Below, one piece after another: positions 53,635 through 63,181 of a stretch of DNA of 64,000 nt. Every line of letters begins with the position of its first letter. The stretch's first letter is position 1. Under the pieces are notes generated by a model, which saw nothing but the letters and a program-made list of their open reading frames with translations, was not told the DNA's origin and searched no databases. Source of the DNA: Chlorobiota bacterium (GTDB lineage Bacteria; Bacteroidota; Ignavibacteria; OLB7); the NCBI GenBank assembly GCA_016700335.1, contig CP065014.1, positions 2,517,001 through 2,581,000 of the forward strand. The letters run 5' to 3'. The position numbers and the translations under genes are program-made.

Positions 53635-54273
53635 ATGCCAATCAAAATACACACGTATGAAACTGGTCCTGTTGACACAAATGGATACCTTTTATATGAA
53701 GAAGAAACAAATACATCTGTTATAATTGATGCTCCTTTAGATATGGTTTTGAAGCTTTGTTCTCAGCTTTCAGATTACAATTCCTTCCCTTCTGCATTAC
53801 TATTAACTCATTCCCATTGGGATCATATTGGTGATGCTCAAAAGTTGCAATTGCTGTATCCTAATATGAAAACATATATTCACAACTTAGATTCGTATAG
53901 GCTAATTGAACCGATGAAACATACCATTTGGGAATTACCTTTTGATATTCCTCCTGTAACAAAATTTGATTTGATTGAGGATGGCGATGAACTTTCTTTT
54001 GGAAATATAAATTTGAAATTAATGCATACTCCTGGGCATACTGAAGGAAGTATTTGCTTTTATGATAACGAAAGAAAAATTTTGTTTGGAGGTGATGTTC
54101 TTTTTCAAAACTCAATTGGAAGAACTGATTTGCCTGGTGGAGATTATGATACTTTAATTAATTCTATTAAAGATAAACTCCTCAAACTTGAGGATAAAGT
54201 ATTAGTTCTTTCAGGTCATGGCGACCGCACAACAATAGGAATTGAAAGAGAATCTAACCCATTTTTAAAGTAA
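53635..54273 (+). CDS. Metallo-beta-lactamase-fold hydrolase (glyoxalase II-like)
   Basis: 212 residues. The zinc-binding signature THSHWDHIGD is near residues 59-68, followed by LMHTPGHTEGS, GGDVLFQNSIGRTDLPGGD and VLSGHGDRTTIGIE. This matches the YcbL/GloB-like branch, which hydrolyses thioesters or, for some members, other esters. It lacks the C-terminal substrate domain of full glyoxalase II. It is followed after 20 bases by the TrmH-like gene, so a transcription unit is likely. Confidence 0.92.
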   Translation: MPIKIHTYETGPVDTNGYLLYEEETNTSVIIDAPLDMVLKLCSQLSDYNSFPSALLLTHSHWDHIGDAQKLQLLYPNMKTYIHNLDSYRLIEPMKHTIWELPFDIPPVTKFDLIEDGDELSFGNINLKLMHTPGHTEGSICFYDNERKILFGGDVLFQNSIGRTDLPGGDYDTLINSIKDKLLKLEDKVLVLSGHGDRTTIGIERESNPFLK

Positions 54274-54293
54274 CTTATATATTGGTTATATGA

Positions 54294-54839
54294 ATGATTA
54301 AATTAACTTATGAAGATTTATTAACTCAAAGGTTATCACCTAAAGATGCCTTAGAGACCGTAAGAAAGCCAGTTATTGGGATATTAGAGAATATTAGATC
54401 TTTGTATAATGTTGGTTCATGTTTCAGAACAGCAGACTCAATGTTACTCAAAAAACTCATATTAACTGGTTACACACCATCACCTCCGCTTAAGGAAATA
54501 TCTAAAACTGCTTTGGGTGCAGATCTTTCAGTTCCATATGAATATTATAATAATATCTGTGAAGCAATTATTAAACTTAAAAGTGAGGGCTTTAAAGTTT
54601 ATGCTCTTGAGCAAACCGATTCAAGTATAGATATTAGTAAAATTGATTCAGTTAAAGATTCAAATAAAATTGAATATCCGTTAGCATTTATTGCAGGGAA
54701 TGAGATTTCTGGGGTAAGTGAAGAAGCATTAAAATTATGTAATTCTGCAATTGAAATTCCAATGTTAGGAGTTAAGCATTCGTTAAATGTGGCAGTAGCT
54801 TTTGGGATTGCTGCATATCAACTAACAATTAGATGTTAA
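54294..54839 (+). CDS. TrmH/SpoU-family RNA 2'-O-methyltransferase
   Basis: 181 residues. The three SPOUT motifs are visible: NIRSLYNVGSCFRTAD (motif 1 with the catalytic Arg), FIAGNEISGVSEEAL (motif 2) and IEIPMLGVKHSLNVAVAFGIAAYQL (motif 3). Only the catalytic SPOUT domain is present, so it resembles TrmL/TrmH-type tRNA methyltransferases. It methylates the ribose of a tRNA or rRNA nucleotide; which one is not determinable. It ends 15 bases from the convergent purE gene. Confidence 0.92.
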   Translation: MIKLTYEDLLTQRLSPKDALETVRKPVIGILENIRSLYNVGSCFRTADSMLLKKLILTGYTPSPPLKEISKTALGADLSVPYEYYNNICEAIIKLKSEGFKVYALEQTDSSIDISKIDSVKDSNKIEYPLAFIAGNEISGVSEEALKLCNSAIEIPMLGVKHSLNVAVAFGIAAYQLTIRC

Positions 54840-54854
54840 TTGAGTTGTATAAAA

Positions 54855-55400
54855 TTAAATTTTGTAATTTTTATATCCTAATTTTTCTAATTTATTTGCT
54901 TTTGATTCAATTGTATTTTTTAAATTTAATTGATAATCTTTCATTTTAAGTATTAAATTTTCATCAGATAATGCTAGCATTCTCACGGCTAAAAGTCCTG
55001 CGTTTGCTGCTCCATTTATTGCAACAGTAGCAACTGGAATTCCAGTTGGCATTTGAACAATAGAATACAAAGAATCAACCCCATTTAAAGTTTTAGTCAT
55101 TATAGGAACACCAATAACTGGTAATGGTGTAATGCTAGCAACCATACCTGGTAGATGAGCCGAACCCCCAGCCCCTGCAATAATAACTTTTATTCCATTT
55201 TCCAACGCATTTATTGCAAAATCATACATCCTTTGTGGAGTTCTATGAGCGCTAACTATTGTTAATTCATAACTTATTTCAAACTCATCTAAAATTTGTG
55301 CGGCTAATTGCATTACATGTAAGTCGCTATCACTCCCCATAATAATTGCAACTTGAGCATTATTTTTTTTGAATGACTTTAATGAGCTTTTCAATTTCAT
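54855..55400 (-). CDS. purE: 5-(carboxyamino)imidazole ribonucleotide mutase
   Basis: 181 residues. VAIIMGSDSDL near residue 17, SAHRTPQRMYDF, IIAGAGGSAHLPGMVAS and QMPTGIPVATVAINGAANAG are diagnostic of class I PurE. It converts N5-CAIR, made by PurK, to CAIR in purine synthesis. The start overlaps the end of purK by 41 bases (55360-55400), an extensive overlap that implies translational coupling and adds a PurE-specific N-terminal extension of about 15 residues. Confidence 0.95.
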   Translation of the reverse strand: MKLKSSLKSFKKNNAQVAIIMGSDSDLHVMQLAAQILDEFEISYELTIVSAHRTPQRMYDFAINALENGIKVIIAGAGGSAHLPGMVASITPLPVIGVPIMTKTLNGVDSLYSIVQMPTGIPVATVAINGAANAGLLAVRMLALSDENLILKMKDYQLNLKNTIESKANKLEKLGYKNYKI

Positions 55401-56502
55401 GAGATTTTTGTTTTAATAAATCAATATCATCATCTATAATAGTTACATGCCCTAACTTTCTAAAATGTCTGGAGACTTTTTTACCATACATGTGCAAATA
55501 GGCACCCTTAGTTTGTAATACTTTATCTTCTCCTTCAAGTTCATAATCACCTTCAAAACCTTCAGGACCAACAATGTTAATCATTACTCCAGGTTTAATA
55601 ATTTCAGTGCTCCCTAATGGTTTGTTTAGTAATACTCTAAGTAACTGTTCATATTGGGAAGTATAACAACACTGAATTGTATGGTGTCCGCTATTATGAG
55701 GTCTTGGAGCAATTTCATTTACAAAAACATTATCATTTACATCTAATAACATTTCAACAGCAAAAAGTCCAATACCATTCATTTTAACAATTGAGTCGAT
55801 AGCAACGTTCTTTACTTTTTCAGAAACAATATCACTTAAAGAAGATGGACAATAAGTAAACTTAACTAAATTACCTTTTGGATCAAATTCCATTTCAACG
55901 GGAGGGAATACAGAGATATCACCATTTTGATTTCTTGCAGTAATTACCGATATTTCTTTTGTAAAATTAATACATTCTTCAATAATTACATTTTCACCAT
56001 CAAATGGAATGTTATTTATTCCAATTTCACTTTTAGCAATAATAATTACTCCTTTCCCATCATATCCGCCAGTACGAGTTTTTACAACTAACTTATCTGA
56101 TTTAATTGAATTATACTTTGATAAAAAATCTTGAGCATTATCTGATATTAAAAAATCCGAAGTTGGAATGTTATTTTTTAGATAAAATAACTTCTGCAAG
56201 CCTTTGTCTTTTATAAATTTTAATGTTGTTGCATTAGGGATTATTTTTTTACCAGAATTTTCTAACTTTATTAGAGCTTCAACATTTATGTTTTCAATTT
56301 CAAATGTTAAAACATCACATTTAGAAGCAAGTAAATTAATTGATTCTTCATCATTGAGTGAACCAACAATACCATTTGAATTTACTATTGATGCTGAACA
56401 GTAAGCAGATGGATCAAGATAAAAGCATTTCACATTCCATCTATTAGCCTCTTCAATAAACATTTTACTTAACTGCCCTCCACCAATTATTCCAATAATC
56501 AT
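55360..56502 (-). CDS. purK: 5-(carboxyamino)imidazole ribonucleotide synthase
   Basis: 380 residues. IIGIIGGGQLSKMFIEEANRW is the PurK N-terminus; an ATP-grasp region follows with KTRTGGYDGKGV, VIIEECINFTKEISV and NEIAPRPHNSGHHTIQCC. The enzyme uses ATP and bicarbonate to make N5-CAIR from AIR. It is translated before purE in the same operon. Confidence 0.95.
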   Translation of the reverse strand: MIIGIIGGGQLSKMFIEEANRWNVKCFYLDPSAYCSASIVNSNGIVGSLNDEESINLLASKCDVLTFEIENINVEALIKLENSGKKIIPNATTLKFIKDKGLQKLFYLKNNIPTSDFLISDNAQDFLSKYNSIKSDKLVVKTRTGGYDGKGVIIIAKSEIGINNIPFDGENVIIEECINFTKEISVITARNQNGDISVFPPVEMEFDPKGNLVKFTYCPSSLSDIVSEKVKNVAIDSIVKMNGIGLFAVEMLLDVNDNVFVNEIAPRPHNSGHHTIQCCYTSQYEQLLRVLLNKPLGSTEIIKPGVMINIVGPEGFEGDYELEGEDKVLQTKGAYLHMYGKKVSRHFRKLGHVTIIDDDIDLLKQKSHEIEKLIKVIQKK

Positions 56503-56675
56503 TATTTAAATTCAGAATTAAAAAACACAAAGTTAAAAGTTTTTAAGATTTACTATCTACAATTTGGGTAACAATAAGTGTCAATAAATAGTTATAACAT
56601 GGGAAGTAATATTTATAAAAATAAATTCAATTCAAATTTTCAAATGGAAATTGTTTTTTAAAATAATCAATTCTA

Positions 56676-56918
56676 CTAACCTCCAGAAACTGGTGGGATT
56701 ATTGCAATCAAGGAATTATCATTTACAATAAAATCGTTTTTTACATAAACCATATCTACTGCAACTCTAAAATTATTTTTTGATTCAATTAGCTTAGGGA
56801 ACAAAAAAGATAATTCTAACCATAGTTTATCAACATTAATTTCGTTCTTAATTTGAAAGTTAATTTCATTAATACCTGTAATTTCGCTTGCAATTGCAAA
56901 GAATAATATTTTAGCCAT
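56676..56918 (-). CDS. moaD: MoaD/ThiS-family sulfur-carrier protein
   Basis: 80 residues of ubiquitin-like fold ending IIPPVSGG. The terminal Gly-Gly is the adenylation and thiocarboxylation site, and VAVDMVYVKND fits MoaD rather than ThiS. MoaD is the small subunit of molybdopterin synthase and passes sulfur to precursor Z. No moaE, moeB or other Mo-cofactor genes are in the window. It follows the DcrB-like gene after 18 bases. Confidence 0.85.
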   Translation of the reverse strand: MAKILFFAIASEITGINEINFQIKNEINVDKLWLELSFLFPKLIESKNNFRVAVDMVYVKNDFIVNDNSLIAIIPPVSGG

Positions 56919-56936
56919 TAATCAATTTTAAGTAAT

Positions 56937-57470
56937 CTATTTTAACACAAAAGATTTTATAATATCATCTGTAATATTATAAAAGTCATTGAAATTATCT
57001 TCATTAGCAGTATAACTTAGTATATATACTTTTTTATTTTTAAGAATTATCACTTGTCTCCATTTTAATTTATAGCTTTCATAAGTACCAGTATATTCGA
57101 TATTGTAAGAATCGTATTTTGAGAGAATTCCTTTATTTTCTGTAAGTATTTTTATATCAGGCAACATCTTCAATATATTTGCTTTAGCAGAAACAATATA
57201 AATATCCAAATCAATTTTTGTATTATATTTTGATAAGTCTTCAAAAGCTAAATTAATATTTTCTTGAAAAGTATCTAATGTATTTTCTAATGGTGATTTG
57301 ATCATAAAAGTCGAAAAATTTTTATTAATCTTATCGCTCGAGAATTCCCAATTCTTTGGATATTGAACTGAATATGATTTGGTTGTGAAGGTCTTTAAAT
57401 CTTTATTCTGAGCAATTAAATTTAATGCTACAAATAAATTGATAAGAATTAAAAGAAATGTTTTTTTCAT
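56937..57470 (-). CDS. Secreted PsbP/DcrB-like protein of unknown function
   Basis: 177 residues with a signal peptide (MKKTFLLILINLFVALNLIAQ). The mature domain has the PsbP/DUF1795-like pattern: YSVQYPKNWEFSSDK at the start, a middle strand set, and YILSYTANEDNFNDFYNITDDIIKSF at the end. The family is involved in photosystem or periplasmic roles in other organisms and in phage sensitivity for DcrB; the function here is unknown. It lies 18 bases before moaD. Confidence 0.75.
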   Translation of the reverse strand: MKKTFLLILINLFVALNLIAQNKDLKTFTTKSYSVQYPKNWEFSSDKINKNFSTFMIKSPLENTLDTFQENINLAFEDLSKYNTKIDLDIYIVSAKANILKMLPDIKILTENKGILSKYDSYNIEYTGTYESYKLKWRQVIILKNKKVYILSYTANEDNFNDFYNITDDIIKSFVLK

Positions 57471-57511
57471 AAAAATATATTATTTGTTAGTCTTGAATTT
57501 TACAGATATAA

Positions 57512-58237
57512 TTAAAGAATAATGTTCATTGTAATTACAAATCCACCTAAATCATTAATTGGTTCATTTATTATACTTTCAATACTTGGCTTTATAGGAA
57601 TAAAATAATATTTTAAGTTAACTCCTATTGTAGGGTTGTTAACATTTCCAATATCAGCACCAAGTCCAATAAATCCGCCAAATGTAAAATTCATTTTTGT
57701 ATAAGGTAAATCTGAAAAGAAAGTATCTTCATACGGTACGTTGATAACTAATCCAGGACCAACACCAGAATTTAAGTAAGGGAATACATTATCTAAAACT
57801 CCTTCACTTAATAACCTATATTTTATTCCTAAAGTTAAAGGTATATTATAAAGCCTATTAATTTTGTTAGGTACTTTAAGTACATAAGCATTCTGAATAG
57901 GGTCAACAACCCATTGTTCAAATTCATCTTTATTTCTAAAACCAGAAATTCCTAATGAAATAAATCCTCCAAATTTATTTCCAAATTGTTTTGAATAAGT
58001 AGCTCCAAAGCCCAATCCACTTCCACTAAAAAGGACATCTAAAGAAAACTTTGCAGAATTGATTGCATTAAGGTTAGCTACTGAATCTATTAAAGGAGCA
58101 ATTGGTTTGAATATATATAAAGAATCTTTCAACTTAGCTTTACTAACTTTTGAAATTTCTTCTCCAGGTACTTGAGCAAAAGAACATTCAATTAATAGAA
58201 TTTGAGTTAAAGCAAATAAAAGTAATATATTTTTCAT
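57512..58237 (-). CDS. Outer-membrane beta-barrel protein of unknown function
   Basis: 241 residues from the ATG at 58237 (a TTG lies upstream at 58252), with a signal peptide ending CSFAQ. The mature part is rich in amphipathic beta strands and Gly (GLGFGATYSKQFGNKFGGFISLGIS, NFTFGGFIGLGADIG), and ends with hydrophobic FVITMNIIL, typical of a C-terminal barrel strand. No specific family recognised. It precedes the DcrB-like gene by 41 bases, so the two may form an operon. Confidence 0.75.
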   Translation of the reverse strand: MKNILLLFALTQILLIECSFAQVPGEEISKVSKAKLKDSLYIFKPIAPLIDSVANLNAINSAKFSLDVLFSGSGLGFGATYSKQFGNKFGGFISLGISGFRNKDEFEQWVVDPIQNAYVLKVPNKINRLYNIPLTLGIKYRLLSEGVLDNVFPYLNSGVGPGLVINVPYEDTFFSDLPYTKMNFTFGGFIGLGADIGNVNNPTIGVNLKYYFIPIKPSIESIINEPINDLGGFVITMNIIL

Positions 58238-58317
58238 TTTAAAGGCTGACAATTGTAATTTAAAATTAAATATAAACTAACTTACATCATTTATAATTCA
58301 TAGCAAATACAAAAATA

Positions 58318-58352
58318 AAAAAGGTCAGGTATTAAAAATACCTGACCTTTTT
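58318..58352. terminator. Strong terminator of the second giant surface-protein gene
   Basis: AAAAAGGTCAGGTAT (58318-58332) and ATACCTGACCTTTTT (58338-58352) form a perfect 15-bp stem with a 5-base loop. It has T-tracts in both directions and lies 49 bases past the stop at 58402 on the minus strand. Confidence 0.92.
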
Positions 58353-58401
58353 ATAATAAATTAATACAACATCACATTATTCAAAGTTCGTGATGAATAA
58401 A

Positions 58402-61400
58402 TTATTTTTGCAATATCAGTGTATTTGTTTCACTCCAAACTCCTGAAGAAAGTCTATAATAATACATTCCAGATGGGAAGGCAGTTGCATCCCAAGTTAC
58501 TTTATAAGTACCTGGATTCATAAACTGGTCTAGTACAGTTGTTACTTTTTCTCCTTTCATATTATAAATTTCTATTCTAGTTTGACCATCTAAACCTAAA
58601 CTAAATTCAATATCAGTTGTAGGATTAAATGGATTCGGAGAATTTTGTTTGAGAGCATAAGTACTAGAAGTAATATCAATCAATCTAATTCTAGATCCGC
58701 AAACTGTATCAACTGAAACTAATGAAGTATTGCCACTAAACATAATGCAATTATTACCTGAAGGAGTAACAGTATAAGAAATTTTATCAGTACTTTTTGC
58801 ACCTAAGAACAATCCAAAATCCATATCTAGAATTTGACCTGAACCTTCTAAGAATTTACCTGATCCAACTGGGGCACTTAGAACAACTTCAAACTGACCA
58901 CCATTAACACCTTTAATATCTGATTTAACATTTACATCCCAACCTCTTAAAATTGTATTTTCAACAAGTGAATTTTTTCTGTCTTCACTTCCATTAGTTA
59001 AAACAATTGTATTAAGTTCATAGTTAACTTTTACAGTTAAACTTGTAAGCTTTGCTTCATCAATAGATTTATCTAAAGAAATTGGAATTGATATATTACC
59101 CCATGGTTTTGAATCATAGTTACTTTTCATACTAGTTGTTGCTGCAACTTCAACTCCTGTTCCAACTAAATTTGAATTGAGTGATCCAACAACCTTCTGT
59201 CCAGATTCATCTAATACAGTAACAATTAACTTATCTGTATAAATTCCAGGTGAAAAAGGTGAGAAAATTACTTTAATTCTAACCTGTACGCCAGGGGCTA
59301 ATAATTTTGGAAGATTTGAATTATCAACCACAAATTCAGTTTTAGTTGAAGCAAGTACTGCATTTTTAACCAAAACATTTGTTTTACCAATATTAGTTAC
59401 AACCACATAATTAGTATCACTCAAACATGTTAAAATTGGTTGGTAAGTTAAGTCTGTAATATTAAATTTATATTCAGCAGGAGGTACATCAATAGTATCT
59501 GAAATCTGTGCATTTAAAGTTCCACAAGAATCTTCACAAGTTGTATGGTCAGCAACAATACAAACTGTTCCAGTAAACTTACCTGCATCTCTACCTTTAA
59601 ATTGAATTGCAACATTATGAATTTCACCAGGTTCTAATATAATTGGTTTATTTTTTGTAGGTTTAACATAACCAGGCGCTAATGAAAAAACTTTATCTGG
59701 ATTATTTAAAATAACAACATCTGTTATAGTAAGCCTTCTTGTTGGTTTTGCAGTCACAATAACTACTTCGTTATAACCTACTCCTTTATATTGAACTTTA
59801 CCAAAATCTAAGTCAGTTACATCAATATGAGATTCAATTCCTTCACCTTCAATAACAGACTCTTTTACTACTCCAGAATCAGTAGTTAATCTTGCTGTAC
59901 ATTTATACTTTTTCTCAGCAATTGGCTTGAATAATATTTTAAGATACCTTCTAGTTGCTTCTGGATCACCATCAAATACTTCAGTACCAGGTGTTACTGA
60001 AGGACCAGTACCTAGAACAAAAATTCCATTATCAGCATCTGTACCAATTAATTCAATAAGTTTTACCTTAAAAGGAGCTGTTCCTTCATTATAAATCCAT
60101 ATTAGAGTATCATATTGTTGAATTGAATCCTTTGTACATAAAGCAGTGTTTACAACCCATCGTTGTCCAAAATCATGTCCTGATATTTTTGGTCCTGCTT
60201 TGCCTGGCTCTGCAACATAGGCTCTAATAGTAGCAGTATCCTTTATACAACCGTTAGCGTTAGAAAATACTCTTATTGTTGTAATTTCCTCACCTGGTTT
60301 TGTTGCAACAAATTTTACAGATAGATTAAAACATTCATCTCTTTGAAGTACTTTAGTTTTTAATGATGCAATTTCAACTGGATTTAGAATGAAATTTTTA
60401 TTTAACAAAGTTACTATTTCAGTTATAAGTGGATTATCAAATCTCAAAATACCTTCTCGACAGCATATTCTAACATACGAATTTCTTGTTTGACCAACTT
60501 GCATAGGTCCAAAATCCAAGTCTTCAACAAATATACAAGTTCTTAATGTGCTTGCTGTTAATGGCATACTTACAATTGCACAACCTCCATCAATTACAAT
60601 TGAATCAACTAAATCTTTATTTTGAAATGCTGGATCAATAATCACTTGAACTACCATTTGTTCTGCTGGTTTTAATACTTTAGGCAAAGTTGGTAGGTTC
60701 ACAAACTTAAAGCCTAAATTTGCTTTTCTGAATTTTATTGAATTTACACTTACATCTTTTTGTAAAGGATTTGTTATTATAACATCTTTAGCTAAGGAAG
60801 GCTGACCATAAGATACAATACCAAAATCTAATTTAGTAGGAGCAAAATCAACATACACTTTTTGATATAAATAAGGTTTCTTCCAAACTTTTCCACTTCT
60901 ATCTTTAATTAATAAAGTACCAGATGCATCTTTTGTAGCATCAATTGGAGTAACTTTAATTGTTGCTTCAATAGAGCCTGGAATATCTATAAGTTTTGAA
61001 GGATTTACAAATTTTACAATTGAATTAACAGAATTGATTAATTCAATAGATCTCAAACCAACATAAGTTAAATCAGCACCTGTATTAACAACAAACATTC
61101 TTGTTGTTAATTCGCTACAATTCATAGTATCATTAAAGATAATAGAATCTCCCATTCTTTTTGATAATGAATCTCCATAAGTTAAATTAGTTGAATCCCT
61201 AAATCTTTTATTAAGAGTATCTTCTCTTCTAAACGCATATCTCATTGGAGCTAATGGGTAACCATAAGATAAAGCTATAAACTCATCATATTCATCTGGT
61301 GCAGTAGCTCCTCCACCACCAGGTCCTGTAGCACCAGCCGGTGCATAAACTTCTTCACCTGGTGCTAATCCGTATGCAAATGCAAAAAACTTAGCTCCAT

Positions 61401-62928
61401 TAGTTGAATATACATAATGGAACCCTTGATTAACAACAGAAGAACCCCAAGCCAAAGATGTTCCAGGTATTACTCTGTTTAACAATACAATCTGTCCGTT
61501 ATCTAATTTAATTTTACCGTTGCTTGAAGTATCTGATACAACATTAATTCTATGCACATAATCTCCAACAGATGTTGCTGGGCTTACAAAAGGAGCAAAA
61601 GATATCCATTGTTCTCTTGGAACTAAATTTACACTATATGGAGATCTAGTATCCGCTTCTTGAGTCTTGCGTGCTGAACCAGGATCAGTGCTTCCTCTTG
61701 GTGGTCTGGCTCCCTGCTTACCATCATATACTCCAATTGAATTCATTACTAACTGAGAAGGCAAATCAGTTTTCATATATCGAGCCTGAGTAGGAATAAA
61801 ATTCATTGCAACTAATGGTGTAACAGAACCATAATCAACAGATAAAACTTGAGGTGAACCTGTACCATTGACAGGAGCTATAGTAACTTTTGTAGTTTTG
61901 TTAGGAGTAGTGCCATAAGCACGAACAATTTCGTTTTGTCTTTTACCTCTTTCTAATGCTGCACCAGTTGGAACTTTGTCATCAAATGTTGGCATGTATA
62001 CAAATTTAGTTCCGTTTTCATCTATAGGAGTAAGTGATTCAATCATTAAATTTTTACAACTATTACCCGTTGTTGCACCAGCTTGATCTGAAAATACTCT
62101 ACCTCTAGAATTTCCAGATACTACTCCAACTGGTTTGGATGCTGTTATTCTTGTTCCAGCTAAGTCATATGTATTTCCACCAAATCCTGAAATTGTTGTA
62201 TCTACTTTAGCAGTAAATTGAAATACTTCATCAGCATTCAATGTTATAACGTATCCTTCTTCCGGCTCAGGATCTAATGGACATTTTGGGGTAAAACTAA
62301 CTATAGTGTTATCATGAGCAGCCATAATTAGAACTTCAGCAGGTGCTCCAGATAAATTAAATCCAATTGTTGTTGTTGCATCCTTAGGGTTTGTTACGAA
62401 AGCAGTATTAACAACAACCTCAGACGGTGTTGTTGCAGCAAAATAATCAAATCCCCATGCTTCAACAGGTAATGCTGTATACATTTCGGATCCATGTTTG
62501 GTAGAAACATATACATAAACAATAACAGGGAACTCAGCCTCTACCCTTAATGCTGCCATGCTCTTAACTCCACTAAGTATAGTTATTGGATTAGCTACTT
62601 TAGCAATCCCAGTCATCATATCAACTTGTTGGAATTTTTTTGCATCAATCTGATAATTCCTAACTTGACCTCCTCCTGGTGTTATTACTTTAACCTTATT
62701 ATTCACTTGTGAGTAAATGTAAATTGCAGCCTCATCAGTTTGACCACTTTTAGAATTTGTATCTGCAATATTTGCAACTGTAGTATCTGGTATTGCAATT
62801 ATAAAATATTTTCCCATTGAAAATTCATCAGGAGCTGAAGTTTGAGCTGAAGAGTAATTATTTAATAATAAAAACCCAATTAGCATTAGCAAAGGAAAAA
62901 ATAATTTAGTTGTAATTTTAGAATTCAT
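58402..62928 (-). CDS. Giant IgGFc-N/anchor-D surface protein with T9SS sorting domain
   Basis: 1508 residues from the ATG at 62928. Signal peptide, then an IgGFc-binding-like N-terminal half (to about residue 560; MYTALPVEAWGFDY, MAAHDNTIVSFTPKCPL, VPREQWISFAPF). Several choice-of-anchor D-like beta domains of roughly 100 residues follow (about 600-1290), then a cohesin-like stretch (DKSIDEAKLTSLTVKVNYEL). The T9SS sorting domain runs from LKQNSPNPFNPTTDIEFSL to TLILQK. It is the intact paralogue of 44890-49369. Probably a T9SS-exported adhesin or cell-surface scaffold; ligand unknown. Confidence 0.92.
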   Translation of the reverse strand: MNSKITTKLFFPLLMLIGFLLLNNYSSAQTSAPDEFSMGKYFIIAIPDTTVANIADTNSKSGQTDEAAIYIYSQVNNKVKVITPGGGQVRNYQIDAKKFQQVDMMTGIAKVANPITILSGVKSMAALRVEAEFPVIVYVYVSTKHGSEMYTALPVEAWGFDYFAATTPSEVVVNTAFVTNPKDATTTIGFNLSGAPAEVLIMAAHDNTIVSFTPKCPLDPEPEEGYVITLNADEVFQFTAKVDTTISGFGGNTYDLAGTRITASKPVGVVSGNSRGRVFSDQAGATTGNSCKNLMIESLTPIDENGTKFVYMPTFDDKVPTGAALERGKRQNEIVRAYGTTPNKTTKVTIAPVNGTGSPQVLSVDYGSVTPLVAMNFIPTQARYMKTDLPSQLVMNSIGVYDGKQGARPPRGSTDPGSARKTQEADTRSPYSVNLVPREQWISFAPFVSPATSVGDYVHRINVVSDTSSNGKIKLDNGQIVLLNRVIPGTSLAWGSSVVNQGFHYVYSTNGAKFFAFAYGLAPGEEVYAPAGATGPGGGGATAPDEYDEFIALSYGYPLAPMRYAFRREDTLNKRFRDSTNLTYGDSLSKRMGDSIIFNDTMNCSELTTRMFVVNTGADLTYVGLRSIELINSVNSIVKFVNPSKLIDIPGSIEATIKVTPIDATKDASGTLLIKDRSGKVWKKPYLYQKVYVDFAPTKLDFGIVSYGQPSLAKDVIITNPLQKDVSVNSIKFRKANLGFKFVNLPTLPKVLKPAEQMVVQVIIDPAFQNKDLVDSIVIDGGCAIVSMPLTASTLRTCIFVEDLDFGPMQVGQTRNSYVRICCREGILRFDNPLITEIVTLLNKNFILNPVEIASLKTKVLQRDECFNLSVKFVATKPGEEITTIRVFSNANGCIKDTATIRAYVAEPGKAGPKISGHDFGQRWVVNTALCTKDSIQQYDTLIWIYNEGTAPFKVKLIELIGTDADNGIFVLGTGPSVTPGTEVFDGDPEATRRYLKILFKPIAEKKYKCTARLTTDSGVVKESVIEGEGIESHIDVTDLDFGKVQYKGVGYNEVVIVTAKPTRRLTITDVVILNNPDKVFSLAPGYVKPTKNKPIILEPGEIHNVAIQFKGRDAGKFTGTVCIVADHTTCEDSCGTLNAQISDTIDVPPAEYKFNITDLTYQPILTCLSDTNYVVVTNIGKTNVLVKNAVLASTKTEFVVDNSNLPKLLAPGVQVRIKVIFSPFSPGIYTDKLIVTVLDESGQKVVGSLNSNLVGTGVEVAATTSMKSNYDSKPWGNISIPISLDKSIDEAKLTSLTVKVNYELNTIVLTNGSEDRKNSLVENTILRGWDVNVKSDIKGVNGGQFEVVLSAPVGSGKFLEGSGQILDMDFGLFLGAKSTDKISYTVTPSGNNCIMFSGNTSLVSVDTVCGSRIRLIDITSSTYALKQNSPNPFNPTTDIEFSLGLDGQTRIEIYNMKGEKVTTVLDQFMNPGTYKVTWDATAFPSGMYYYRLSSGVWSETNTLILQK

Positions 62929-63154
62929 CAATTTGTGAATAAATATATTTGTAAAAGATTAATTTTGAAATTCAAGTGAATAAAACATTAGGCAGACTAT
63001 TCAGTTATTCAAGACACAAAAATAACACTTAAAGTTACACTGATTTTCCAAATTAATTGTTTTTAAGATTATTATTGTGTTTATCTAACAGTTTATTATC
63101 AATATGAATTCACAACTTATATTGTTATACATCTTAAATGAATTTAATATTCTA

Positions 63155-63162
63155 TATTTTTG
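63155..63162 (+). promoter_or_regulatory. Candidate -7 element of the MATE gene
   Basis: TATTTTTG lies 20 bases before the ATG at 63182. A properly spaced -33 TTG is not visible. Confidence 0.4.
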
Positions 63163-63181
63163 ACAACTAAATGCGTAAAGA

